A stretch of DNA of 52,200 nt from Chloroflexota bacterium. Lineage in GTDB: Bacteria > Chloroflexota > Anaerolineae > Anaerolineales > Anaerolineaceae. The position numbers and the translations under genes were made by a program. The stretch is from contig JAAYKH010000028.1 of the NCBI GenBank assembly GCA_012522475.1, forward strand, positions 1-52,200. The letters are read 5' to 3'. The notes beneath the pieces are model-generated. The model was not told the origin of the DNA, made no database searches, and saw nothing but the letters and a program-made list of their open reading frames with translations. Positions 18,450 through 26,832 of this stretch are shown one piece after another (the stretch's first letter is position 1; every line of letters starts with the position of its first letter).

Positions 18450-20006
18450 ATGAAACCAGAAGAAATTAGATTTGCCAGCGGGGCATTAATGACGGACCAA
18501 TACCAGCTTACCATGGCGCAGTTGTACTTTCGCCTGGGATTACATGAGACGAAGGCACAATTCGATCATTTCTACCGCAGCAACCCAAATTATGGTGTCC
18601 ACAAAGCAGGTTATTGTATCAATGCCGGTCTGGGTTCAATTCTCGATTGGCTTGACGAGGTTGTTTTCGGTGAAGAAGAAATTCAGTATTTACGCTCGCA
18701 GAAAAGTTCAACAGGGCGTCAGCTTTTTGGTGACGATTTTCTAAACTGGCTTAGCAACGGCTTCGACGCCAAAGCTATCAACCTGTTTGCCATGCCCGAA
18801 GGCCGGGTTGTCCATCCGAATGTGCCCATCCATGTCGTCGAAGGGCCCTTGGGCGTTGGGCAAATCATCGAAACTGGTTTGTTGAACATCGCCAATTATC
18901 AAACTCTGATTGCCACGAAAGCTGCCCGCATCAAACAAAGCAGCCGTGGTCAAGTTTTGCTGGAGTTTGGGCTCCGGCGGGCCCAGGGTTTGGGCGCCAT
19001 TATGGGAACGCGCGCGGCTTTAATTGGTGGTGCCGATTTTTCTTCCAATGTGGGTGCTTCGCACATTTTTGGTTTCCCGCCTAAAGGTACCCACGCGCAT
19101 AGCATGGTGCAAGTTTTTATGGGTTTGGGCGAAGGGGAACTGGCTGCCTTTCAAGCCTATGCGGATATCTACCCTGATGACTGTTTGTTGTTGGTAGACA
19201 CCATCGACACACTTCAATCGGGGGTTCCCAACGCCATCCGGGTTTTTGAGAAACTCAGACAAAAAGGGCACAAACCCGTGGGAATCAGGCTCGATTCCGG
19301 TGACCTGGCCCACCTGAGTATCCTGGCAGCAAAAATGCTCAACGAGGCAGGTTTTCCTGATGTCTCTATTGTCCTTTCAAATGACCTGGATGAACTGGTT
19401 ATCTGGCAAATTATCACTCAAATCCAAGAAGAAGCTGGGCGTTATGGGGTCGAGCCAGATCATCTAATTAAACGGATGGTGTATGGTGTGGGTACGCATC
19501 TGATCACCTCAACCGGCAACCCTGCTCTGGACGGCGTTTATAAGCTGGTGGCGATCAATCAACACGGGGAATGGGTTCCCACGCTGAAGATCTCGGAAAA
19601 TGTTGATAAAACCCTCAACCCGGGTAACAAGCGCGTCTGGCGTGTCTACGATCGGCGCGGTAAAGCCACCGCTGACCTGGTCGCCCTGCAAGGTGAAGAT
19701 GTTCTTAACCAGTCTCCACTTGAGCTGTGTCATCCCAGTATGGCCACCAAACGCCGTCAACTTGCACAGGACGAAATTGATCATATTGAAAAACTACTCA
19801 CGCCGATCATCCTGGATGGACGAAGGGTCTATGAAATACCCACCATCGAAGAAATGCAAACCTTACGCCAGGCTGATATCGCACATCTTGATCCGGGCGT
19901 GCTCCGCATTATGAATCCGCATATTTATCACGTTTCGCTCTCCCTTAAACTTTGGGATTTAAAGCAATCACTGATCAAAAAAGCAAGGCACGACAGTGTA
20001 CCCTGA
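18450..20006 (+). CDS. pncB: nicotinate phosphoribosyltransferase
   Basis: Salvage enzyme joining nicotinate and PRPP (with ATP) to form nicotinate mononucleotide for NAD synthesis; cytoplasmic, 518 aa. It begins with the family hallmark [14 protein letters not shown]. It then shows [10 protein letters not shown]-like [10 protein letters not shown] near 170, [11 protein letters not shown] near 213-223, and [13 protein letters not shown] around 275. The length and the C-terminal extension fit the longer bacterial form. The gene probably shares a transcript with osmC-like upstream and ends in a terminator. Confidence 0.93.
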   Translation: MKPEEIRFASGALMTDQYQLTMAQLYFRLGLHETKAQFDHFYRSNPNYGVHKAGYCINAGLGSILDWLDEVVFGEEEIQYLRSQKSSTGRQLFGDDFLNWLSNGFDAKAINLFAMPEGRVVHPNVPIHVVEGPLGVGQIIETGLLNIANYQTLIATKAARIKQSSRGQVLLEFGLRRAQGLGAIMGTRAALIGGADFSSNVGASHIFGFPPKGTHAHSMVQVFMGLGEGELAAFQAYADIYPDDCLLLVDTIDTLQSGVPNAIRVFEKLRQKGHKPVGIRLDSGDLAHLSILAAKMLNEAGFPDVSIVLSNDLDELVIWQIITQIQEEAGRYGVEPDHLIKRMVYGVGTHLITSTGNPALDGVYKLVAINQHGEWVPTLKISENVDKTLNPGNKRVWRVYDRRGKATADLVALQGEDVLNQSPLELCHPSMATKRRQLAQDEIDHIEKLLTPIILDGRRVYEIPTIEEMQTLRQADIAHLDPGVLRIMNPHIYHVSLSLKLWDLKQSLIKKARHDSVP

Positions 20007-20028
20007 TGCACCTCTATTTTTAAAACAA

Positions 20029-20056
20029 GGCGGTGACTGAATGTCGCCGCTTTTTT
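20029..20056 (+). terminator. rho-independent terminator after pncB
   Basis: GCGGTGAC (20030-20037) pairs with GTCGCCGC (20043-20050) with one G-U wobble and a 5-base loop, followed by TTTTTTG. Confidence 0.85.
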
Positions 20057-20105
20057 GTTTCAGAAGACAACCCGAGATGAAATCCTCATCCCCTTCTTAG
20101 CCTGC

Positions 20106-21497
20106 TCATTGAATAATTTTTGGCAGGATAACCCGGTGAACCAGTAAGATCAACCCTGTCATTCCAAATGCTGCGCCAAACACCCATAAAGAGCTGCCGA
20201 TATTGTTCATCAAAGTCGGATCGATCAGCATCACCACGGCCAGGGCAAACATCAGCATCCCGCCCAGCAATTTCAGAACACGGCCGTATTTTTCTTCCAT
20301 TCTCCCCTTACGCAGAGTAAACACGGCGACAAGAAAGATAACCATCTCATCAAGCTGATACACAAGCATATACACCAGTAAGAAACTCAGGAACGCCAGA
20401 CCGGTGATCCCTTGAGTTGCCAACAGGTTGGTCCAAATTACAGGGAAACCGGCAGTGCAAGAAAACTCTACCAGAGAGACACCCGCAGCCAATACCACCG
20501 TGGCGCTGACCAAACCCCAAAGATTCCCCTCAGCGCTCATAATTCGACGAATGCCTTTGTAAATACCGGGCTTTTGTTTATCGCTGATCGTAAACGAAAC
20601 ACCTTCTTTGTACCAAAAATAGTCTTTGATATTCACCAGCGCGAAGACAAGCGCAAACAAAGCCACGATGAATTGGATCCAACCCAGATAGCCAACAAAA
20701 GTGAACACCGTGAACAAGCCGCCAATGAACAGCGCATAAACGAGAGCCGTAACAAAAATAAATACAAACCCGATGATGAGCACCTTTTTACGCGAACGTG
20801 TATTTAACGTGATCGCCAGCAGCATCGAAAGTACCCAGATCGAGCAAGGATTAAAACCATCTACAAAGGCGATCAAAAGTGTACTCAGCAACAAGGATTG
20901 CTCAGCGAGATTAATTTTCCCCATAAAGGGAATATCAATGGTAAACTCACCCGAGCGCGGCACTTCTGACGGCAGTTCATCCATAGGTGATGCTTCCGTC
21001 GGGAGTTCTACCACCGGCTGCTCTTCCAGTACTGGTGTTTCAACAGGCACTGCTGGTTCTGGGAATATGTTTCCAGGTAAAATGCTTATGCCGTGATCGA
21101 CACAGTCATTATGCAGGCAAAATTGAATTTTTTGTTCAATTTCTACCTGAATCGCATCGGAAAAACCAACCCAGGATTGATCTCCAATAAAAATAGTAGG
21201 GACATACATCGCCTCAATGCCCAGTTTTTCTGCAAAGGCCGCAAAATACTCTCGGTTTTGAAGGCTGGAATACACTTCAAAATCATGGGCCACAATCCGC
21301 TTATCCTGATCTGACAGGCTATGCAAAAAGCTCAATGCCTTGGCACAATGAGGGCAGCCTTCCCCTTCAAAAACATAAACATTGACCACATTCTCCTCAG
21401 CCGAAACCGGCTGAACGAGCCATAGTGCGGTCATCGTTACCACCAAAAACAATCCGGTTAAAACTTTAATCAAGTGCTGTTTTATGTTGATTAACAT
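20106..21497 (-). CDS. thioredoxin-like/CcdA-DsbD-like membrane fusion protein
   Basis: 463 aa. A signal sequence (about 1-33) is followed by an extracytoplasmic thioredoxin-like domain with the redox pair CPHC near residue 49, a VPTIFIGD cis-Pro motif and a second cysteine pair. A Pro/Glu-rich linker (about 150-185) leads to a membrane domain with about seven segments. Two conserved membrane cysteines, in DGFNPCSIWVL and EFSCTAGFP, match the CcdA/DsbD electron-transfer core. It probably carries reducing power from the cytoplasm to extracytoplasmic thiols. The ATG follows GAGGTGA. It is unusual in having the Trx domain at the N terminus. Confidence 0.75.
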   Translation of the reverse strand: MLINIKQHLIKVLTGLFLVVTMTALWLVQPVSAEENVVNVYVFEGEGCPHCAKALSFLHSLSDQDKRIVAHDFEVYSSLQNREYFAAFAEKLGIEAMYVPTIFIGDQSWVGFSDAIQVEIEQKIQFCLHNDCVDHGISILPGNIFPEPAVPVETPVLEEQPVVELPTEASPMDELPSEVPRSGEFTIDIPFMGKINLAEQSLLLSTLLIAFVDGFNPCSIWVLSMLLAITLNTRSRKKVLIIGFVFIFVTALVYALFIGGLFTVFTFVGYLGWIQFIVALFALVFALVNIKDYFWYKEGVSFTISDKQKPGIYKGIRRIMSAEGNLWGLVSATVVLAAGVSLVEFSCTAGFPVIWTNLLATQGITGLAFLSFLLVYMLVYQLDEMVIFLVAVFTLRKGRMEEKYGRVLKLLGGMLMFALAVVMLIDPTLMNNIGSSLWVFGAAFGMTGLILLVHRVILPKIIQ

Positions 21498-21664
21498 AAA
21501 TTCACCTCAAGCAATGATTATAATCCAAAATTATTAACGCTTTGAAAAAAGCCGGCGCTGGGGGAATTCTCAGCATGCCTGAGCCATTTCACAGGTTATG
21601 TCCTATAATAATGGCTCAATTGATGCGTTTTCATGAAAACTATCGCCAAGCGCCCTGAACTATC

Positions 21665-22579
21665 ATGCAGCTGATCCGAGATCACAAACCCAACCCATCC
21701 CTCGACCGTGCATACCGCGTTGCATTAACCATTACATTGCTGGCAAACCTAGCGCTGGTTGCGGGAAAAGGACTGGTCACCTACCTCACAGGCAGTGTGG
21801 CCCTGTACGCTGATACAGCCAATTCCTTTTCAGATCTGCTGTATTCAATCGCCCTGGTGGTTGCCATCAGAATAGCGCTCCGCCCCCCCGATTTATCGCA
21901 CCCCCAGGGGCACGCCCGCTTCGACCCCCTGGTTGGCCTCCTGGTAGCCCTGAGCATGGCCATCGCTGGTTACGAGGCATTGCGGTCAGCGGTGCAACGA
22001 TTCATCGAGGGAGGATCGATTATTGAACCTGGTTTGCCTACACTGGTCCTCTTAGCCGGTGCTGTTATCAAAGCCGGCATGTACGTGATCATCAAAAATT
22101 TAGCGTCCAAAACAAACAGCCCGGCCCTGCGCGCCTCCGCCATCGACAACCTCAGTGATGTTCTGACCTCCGTAGCCGCCCTGGTTGGTATCCTGGGTTC
22201 CGGGTTAATCCACCCCTTAATGGACCCCATCGCCGGTTTTTTCGTATCCCTATGGATTTTTAAAGCAGCCTTTGATGCCGGGCGTGAAAACCTGGACTAC
22301 CTCACCGGGGCCGGCCCCGACCAGGCTTTGCGACAGAAGATCATCGAGACAGCCAACAGGGTTGATGGTCATCACATCGTCCACCATGTAGTCTGTGAAT
22401 ATGTCGGTCCTAAGCTGGCTATCGATATGCATATCAACCTACCGGGCGAAGCCACCCTGGACGAGGTTCACGATATTTCTGACCGGGTCATCGACGCCCT
22501 CGAAGCTCTCCCTGAAGTTGATCGCGCCTATGTGCATGTTGAGCCGAATGATGAAACCTCAGTAAGCCAAAAAGATTGA
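21665..22579 (+). CDS. cation diffusion facilitator family transporter
   Basis: Membrane metal/proton antiporter of 304 aa. It has six membrane segments (about residues 20-210) and a C-terminal cytoplasmic ferredoxin-like domain (about 215-300) with VDGHHIVHHV and AIDMHINLP. The transport site reads N53-x3-D57 in membrane segment 2 and D161-x3-D165 in segment 5, instead of the His/Asp sets typical of zinc transporters. This leans towards a manganese or other metal type, by inference. The HPQGHARFDP loop is typical. No ribosome-binding site is obvious; TATAAT at 21604-21609 lies 56 bases upstream. Confidence 0.88.
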   Translation: MQLIRDHKPNPSLDRAYRVALTITLLANLALVAGKGLVTYLTGSVALYADTANSFSDLLYSIALVVAIRIALRPPDLSHPQGHARFDPLVGLLVALSMAIAGYEALRSAVQRFIEGGSIIEPGLPTLVLLAGAVIKAGMYVIIKNLASKTNSPALRASAIDNLSDVLTSVAALVGILGSGLIHPLMDPIAGFFVSLWIFKAAFDAGRENLDYLTGAGPDQALRQKIIETANRVDGHHIVHHVVCEYVGPKLAIDMHINLPGEATLDEVHDISDRVIDALEALPEVDRAYVHVEPNDETSVSQKD

Positions 22580-22777
22580 AGAGTTTTTTCCAGAAACGCT
22601 CAAGAGCAGCCTTTTACCAAAGCTGTTGGCTTTTTCTGCCTACCAACCGGCATGCGTAACCCAAGTGGAAATTTTTAAGAACACCCCATCGGGAGTATAA
22701 GGCTTGCCAGTCAGGGAAAAATTAACGGAATTGTCCCCGGTCGTTGGTTTTACCTCCCGCTAACTCACACCTTCCGC

Positions 22778-24655
22778 TCACCCATAGATCACGTACTGTA
22801 ATAAGAAACGCTCAATTGCCTGGTAAAATGCCTGGCGCGTTTCAGCCTTCCGAAAGCCATGCCCTTCCCCGGGGTACAGGTGATACTCATGCGGAACGCC
22901 CTTCGCCCTGAGCATCTTGACAATCTCCTCCGATTGGCTGGGCGGCACCACCTTATCCTCCTCGCCCTGGAAAATCGCCACGGGGTCTTTGATCTTCTCC
23001 GCATGAAACACAGGTGACCAGGCGCGATATTTCTCCGCGGCATCGGGCAAGGGGCCGACCAGTGAGTCTGTATAGCGTTCCTCAAACTTATGTGTGTCCA
23101 TCGCCAGGGTGAATAAATTAGCAACCCCATAGGAGCAAAGACCGGCCTTAAACAGCCCCGGATGATGAATTAGTGTGTTCAGCACCGTGTAGCCGCCGGC
23201 ACTGCCGCCTTTGATCACCAACTTATCGGGGTTTCCCAGTTGTTGATCAATCAGCGCTTGCGCTGCGCCGGCTGCGTCGATCACATCCAGTTCACCCCAT
23301 CTGCCGCGCAGTGCCTCCCGATAGGTTCGCCCGTAACCCGTACTGCCGCGATAATTCACCGCCAAGTAACCATATCCCCGGTTCGTAAAAAACGCAGTTT
23401 CCAGGTCATAACCAATTGTTACACTGCTAGTCGGCCCCCCATGGATGTAGACGATCACCGGCGGCAACCCGTCCCCTTCAAAGCAACTGCTGGTTGGCGG
23501 TGCGTAAATCCCGTACACTGCGGCCCCATCCGTGGCGGTCCATTGAATCTCGTAAGGTTTGGGCAAATCAGCCCGTGGGATCGCTTCGCTGGTGCTGCGC
23601 TGATGGATCTGCACCACCTTGCCAGATTTACTGATCACCCGTGTCGAAACCGTGGGAGCGCTGGCGGCCAGCGCAATCGTGCCATCGGAATTGATCGCAG
23701 GGTGGCTTAACGCGGTATAGGGAGCCAGGTCAACAGGCTCAACAGCGCCAGTTTTTACGTCTACTTGGTTCAGCTCAGCCCGACCCGCCTTCGTTTGCAA
23801 GAAGTAAATCCGGTCGCTCTCCGCAGACCAAGCCTGTACGACCACACCTTGAACCCAGGCTGGTATCAGCATGGCCGCATCGGAAATCAATACCGTTAAT
23901 GCACCTGTTTTCAGGTCTTGCAGCACCAATTGATCCCACTCACCCTCATTGCGAATATAGCTCAGATAGCGCCCATCGGGCGAAAAGGCTGGCTGTAAAA
24001 TTGGGACGTCTTCACCACCCGCCAGGTGTTGAAGCACCTGGACCTGCGGCTGATCACCTTCTAAAAGGGCATACATCAAACGAGTGCCGCCCCAGGGCAT
24101 CTTAGGATGGTCCCATTCAACCCAGGCGATCCCATTGCCATTGGGGTGCCAGGCGGGCTGCATGTAAAAATCTGCACCCTGGGCCAGTTTATAAGGCCAA
24201 TGTGTCCCCATCGCGTCCACCAGGGCTAACACATCAGAACCCTCATAAGTGTGAACAAAAGCCACCCAGCGGTTTCCGGGTGAAAGCTGCGGTGCAGCCA
24301 CACTACCGAAAGCCGGTGTGATCGGTTGGGGAAAACCCGCCTCAAGCGAACGTCGATACAGCCGGCCATCCCTGGCAGAAAACACAACTAAACCATCCCG
24401 AACGGTAAAGTCCCCGCCGCCATAACCTACGCCGCCACGCACGCTTTGCTCACCAGAAAGTTCATAGGGCGCTTCACCCCTGGGCTGCGCCATCAGCACA
24501 CCCCGGCCGGAGCGCTCCTCGCGCCAGACCAGTGTTTGCCCATCTGAATCCCAATGAGGGTCGGATAGTCCAATCGAGGCAGCCATTAACTCCGGTGTGA
24601 TCCGGCTCTCCCACTGGCCAAAGGGCCGCAAGGTGTGTTTGGTTTTTGTGGTCAT
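22778..24655 (-). CDS. S9 family serine peptidase (prolyl oligopeptidase type)
   Basis: 625 aa, no signal peptide. The N-terminal part (about 20-370) is a beta-propeller of TolB/PD40-like units (PAFSPDGRYLSYI). The C-terminal alpha/beta-hydrolase has its catalytic triad visible: Ser485 in GGSAGG, Asp567 in GEEDKVV, and His599 in GEGHGF. The oxyanion motif YIHGGPTSSV precedes it. The layout matches dipeptidyl or acylaminoacyl peptidases that clip short peptides entering through the propeller. The start ATG follows AAAGGAAG. The gene is transcribed alone. Confidence 0.92.
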   Translation of the reverse strand: MTTKTKHTLRPFGQWESRITPELMAASIGLSDPHWDSDGQTLVWREERSGRGVLMAQPRGEAPYELSGEQSVRGGVGYGGGDFTVRDGLVVFSARDGRLYRRSLEAGFPQPITPAFGSVAAPQLSPGNRWVAFVHTYEGSDVLALVDAMGTHWPYKLAQGADFYMQPAWHPNGNGIAWVEWDHPKMPWGGTRLMYALLEGDQPQVQVLQHLAGGEDVPILQPAFSPDGRYLSYIRNEGEWDQLVLQDLKTGALTVLISDAAMLIPAWVQGVVVQAWSAESDRIYFLQTKAGRAELNQVDVKTGAVEPVDLAPYTALSHPAINSDGTIALAASAPTVSTRVISKSGKVVQIHQRSTSEAIPRADLPKPYEIQWTATDGAAVYGIYAPPTSSCFEGDGLPPVIVYIHGGPTSSVTIGYDLETAFFTNRGYGYLAVNYRGSTGYGRTYREALRGRWGELDVIDAAGAAQALIDQQLGNPDKLVIKGGSAGGYTVLNTLIHHPGLFKAGLCSYGVANLFTLAMDTHKFEERYTDSLVGPLPDAAEKYRAWSPVFHAEKIKDPVAIFQGEEDKVVPPSQSEEIVKMLRAKGVPHEYHLYPGEGHGFRKAETRQAFYQAIERFLLQYVIYG

Positions 24656-24854
24656 TAGGTCTTCCTTTCACTGGCGTTTACAAAGATTTCAACTTACCAG
24701 GTTCGTGCTTTACCTGCGCGACGCCAAGCGCATTTTTAGAGTAAAATTGACTGGCACAAGCAAATCATCGCCGCAATCCGGCATATCGAACAAACAGACA
24801 TTGTTATTATACTATTGAGATTAATCACCAAAAAAGGATCAGTGCGAGGAAAGT

Positions 24855-25445
24855 ATGCGACAACAAACCCAACGTGCTCTCATCATCAGCTTGGTTGTAC
24901 TGCTGCTCTTATCGGCTTGCTCGGATAAAACGTCCGACTGGAAACGTTTCAGCATCGAGCAGGAACCTGCACTCAATATCGAGTTTCGCCTGCCCCCGGG
25001 CTGGCTATTAGATTACGCACCCACCCGCGACAAGTCCGGCCAATGGGAGATAACCCTGGTCCCGCCTAAATGTGCGCCAGAGCAACAGATCGAGTATCAG
25101 AAAAACTGTGTGACACTCATCGCTCATATCAAAGGCATCGACACCTTTAACAAAGAATCCTTTTTTGAAGTCACCGGCCAGGATATTCCCCTCAGCCGTG
25201 ATGGCGACAGAGCCGCCCTGTTTTTAGGGCAGGAATCCTTCAGGGTAAACCGTATCAAAATCGACCGTTTCAATCATCTGATCACCTCTGTGCAGGATGA
25301 AGTGCAGATGTCTACTTATTTTTTTGAGACCGACGGCGCTTACTTCACCTTTATCACCAACTTTCCCTACGATATGGAAGACAATGAAGCCGTTGACAAT
25401 TTCAGCCTGCTATTAAGCAGCCTGAAAAAAACCGGTGATTCTTAA
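24855..25445 (+). CDS. small lipoprotein of unknown function
   Basis: 196 aa with a clear lipoprotein signal: hydrophobic VVLLLLSAC gives a lipobox with Cys at 22. The mature part is a mixed alpha/beta domain without recognised motifs; it carries two cysteines (KCAPEQ, NCVTL) that may form a disulfide. The ATG follows GCGAGGAAAG. It lies upstream of tRNA-Lys and has no partner gene. It resembles lipoproteins of the PsbP/DUF family only in general size. Confidence 0.7.
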   Translation: MRQQTQRALIISLVVLLLLSACSDKTSDWKRFSIEQEPALNIEFRLPPGWLLDYAPTRDKSGQWEITLVPPKCAPEQQIEYQKNCVTLIAHIKGIDTFNKESFFEVTGQDIPLSRDGDRAALFLGQESFRVNRIKIDRFNHLITSVQDEVQMSTYFFETDGAYFTFITNFPYDMEDNEAVDNFSLLLSSLKKTGDS

Positions 25446-25466
25446 CTGTTTTTTCCTGGTTTTCTG

Positions 25467-25495
25467 TTGACGCTGGTGACGGAGCGTGCTACAAT
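25467..25495 (+). promoter_or_regulatory. promoter of tRNA-Lys
   Basis: TTGACG (25467-25472), a 17-base spacer and TACAAT (25490-25495), ending 14 bases before the tRNA. This is a near-consensus sigma-70 promoter. Confidence 0.8.
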
Positions 25496-25509
25496 TCTAG
25501 ACTAATGAT

Positions 25510-25581
25510 GGGCGTGTAGCTCAATGGTAGAGCAGTGGCCTTTTAAGCCATTGGTTCAGAGTTCGAGTCTCTGCACGCTCA
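25510..25581 (+). tRNA. tRNA-Lys (anticodon TTT)
   Basis: A complete cloverleaf: acceptor GGGCGTG/CACGCTC with one G-U pair, D-arm GCTC..GAGC, anticodon loop CTTTTAA giving TTT, T-loop TTCGAGT, and discriminator A. CCA is not encoded. An AT-rich accessory block begins right after its terminator, a common arrangement for integrated elements. Confidence 0.95.
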
Positions 25582-25609
25582 TTACGCCAGTTTTGGCGGT
25601 TACCCAAGG

Positions 25610-25645
25610 ATCACCCCCCACATATAGGGGTGATTTTGCTTTTTA
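25610..25645 (+). terminator. rho-independent terminator after tRNA-Lys
   Basis: ATCACCCC (25610-25617) pairs with GGGGTGAT (25627-25634) around a 9-base loop, followed by TTTGCTTTTT. Confidence 0.85.
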
Positions 25646-25949
25646 AACTCCACGTAAAAATAGAAATATTGATAGTCCATTGGTTTAATTAAACCAGAAA
25701 ACACTCCTTTTTTGACTAGAATTTGCTGATTTTCACAACCATACAAATGAAATTACAGCATTTTGACGGTACACAGTGATTTCTATTAGTTCATTAGATT
25801 GTAAAAAGCAACAAACAATATGAATATCGTTCCACTTCTACGCGTCGTGTTTAAATAGTAAATTTTTAAAATAAAATTTTGCTATACTTATAATAAGTAC
25901 TTATCGTTTCTTTTTTCAATGGGTATCGGGATTAAAGAGAAAGGCGAAT
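25646..25949. other. AT-rich non-coding stretch at the island's left edge
   Basis: No gene is supported in these 304 bases. The stretch is AT-rich and carries the candidate control region for the next gene (TATAAT at 25889-25894 and overlapping half-sites). No second copy of the tRNA-Lys 3' end was seen here. Confidence 0.6.
25886..25904. promoter_or_regulatory. candidate operator of repeated half-sites over a -10 element
   Basis: The 19 bases read ACTTAT-A-ATAAGT-ACTTAT: three alternating inverted half-sites, including a perfect 12-base palindrome at 25893-25904. TATAAT at 25889-25894 lies within it. A repressor bound here would block the promoter of the two-gene island unit. No -35 of quality was found. 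Confidence 0.45.
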
Positions 25950-26702
25950 ATGTACAGCCTCACAGAAAATCAAAAGAACATATTGCGATGGATAGTTCAA
26001 CAGGTTCGTGACAAAAATCTTCCTGAAGAATTCATTGTTGTTTGGTATTTTGGTGGTAGTTCAATTATTGGTTTTACTGGTAAAGAAGGCGATATCCCAG
26101 AAATTATGAAAGGCATGTTAGATTTGTTCCATGACAACGGTTTGATGCTTTGTAGACCTAATATGGCATTACAAAAAATATCACCTCACATTAGCTCAGG
26201 TACCACTAGTTATGAAATAAGCAGATGCTGCACAATCACGGGGAAGGCATATGAAGCTGTTGACAGTGATTTCAGTGCTCCTGATATATCCTTTGTTACA
26301 CACCTGACTCCCTTAGCTGATCTCACAAATCTGGATGATGTGATAAAGAAACGATGTCTTCCAATATTAGGCGCTGGCAGTACCGATCCAATGCTATGGG
26401 ATTCTGCCATCAGAACAGCTGGGGTAATTCTTGAGGAAAGGCTTCGAGATGTGGGTGGAATTGTTGACACCAGCCGCATAGGTCGGGATTTGGTCAATGG
26501 TGTGTTTGGTAATTCAGGAACCTTAAAGTCAAAATTCCTAAATGATTCAGAAAAACTTGGTTACAGAGATCTGTATGCTGGCATAGTTGGAACTTTCAAA
26601 AATCCATCCTCACATAGACACATCGACCCATCACCAGAAGAAGGTGGAGCGATTATTGCATTTATAGACTTGCTTTTGAAGATGCTTGAAAAGCTTCGAT
26701 AG
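25950..26702 (+). CDS. protein with C-terminal Ymh (TIGR02391/HEPN-like) domain
   Basis: 250 aa, soluble. Residues 1-110 form an unrecognised N-terminal region. From about 140 on, the sequence follows the Hypoth_Ymh (TIGR02391) pattern: LWDSAIRTAGVILEERLRD, a DLVNGVFG segment, FKNPSSHRH at about 216-224 and a final hydrophobic helix. This family has been placed in the HEPN group, whose members are often RNases in toxin-antitoxin, CRISPR and abortive-infection systems; the conserved N-P-x-x-H-R stretch is the likely active-site segment. The start follows AAAGGCG. It precedes a 1183-aa protein by 130 bases on the same strand. Base use is clearly AT-richer than flanking genes, suggesting transfer. 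Confidence 0.7.
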   Translation: MYSLTENQKNILRWIVQQVRDKNLPEEFIVVWYFGGSSIIGFTGKEGDIPEIMKGMLDLFHDNGLMLCRPNMALQKISPHISSGTTSYEISRCCTITGKAYEAVDSDFSAPDISFVTHLTPLADLTNLDDVIKKRCLPILGAGSTDPMLWDSAIRTAGVILEERLRDVGGIVDTSRIGRDLVNGVFGNSGTLKSKFLNDSEKLGYRDLYAGIVGTFKNPSSHRHIDPSPEEGGAIIAFIDLLLKMLEKLR

Positions 26703-26832
26703 GCGACAATCAATAAGAATGTTGGAGAATGTTTTCGATGTTGAAAATATCCCCCTCTCTATGAGATTATGAGTGCAAATTTTGACAACTGCAACGCATC
26801 AAGGTAATACATTTTAGGTATTTGAGGCGATT

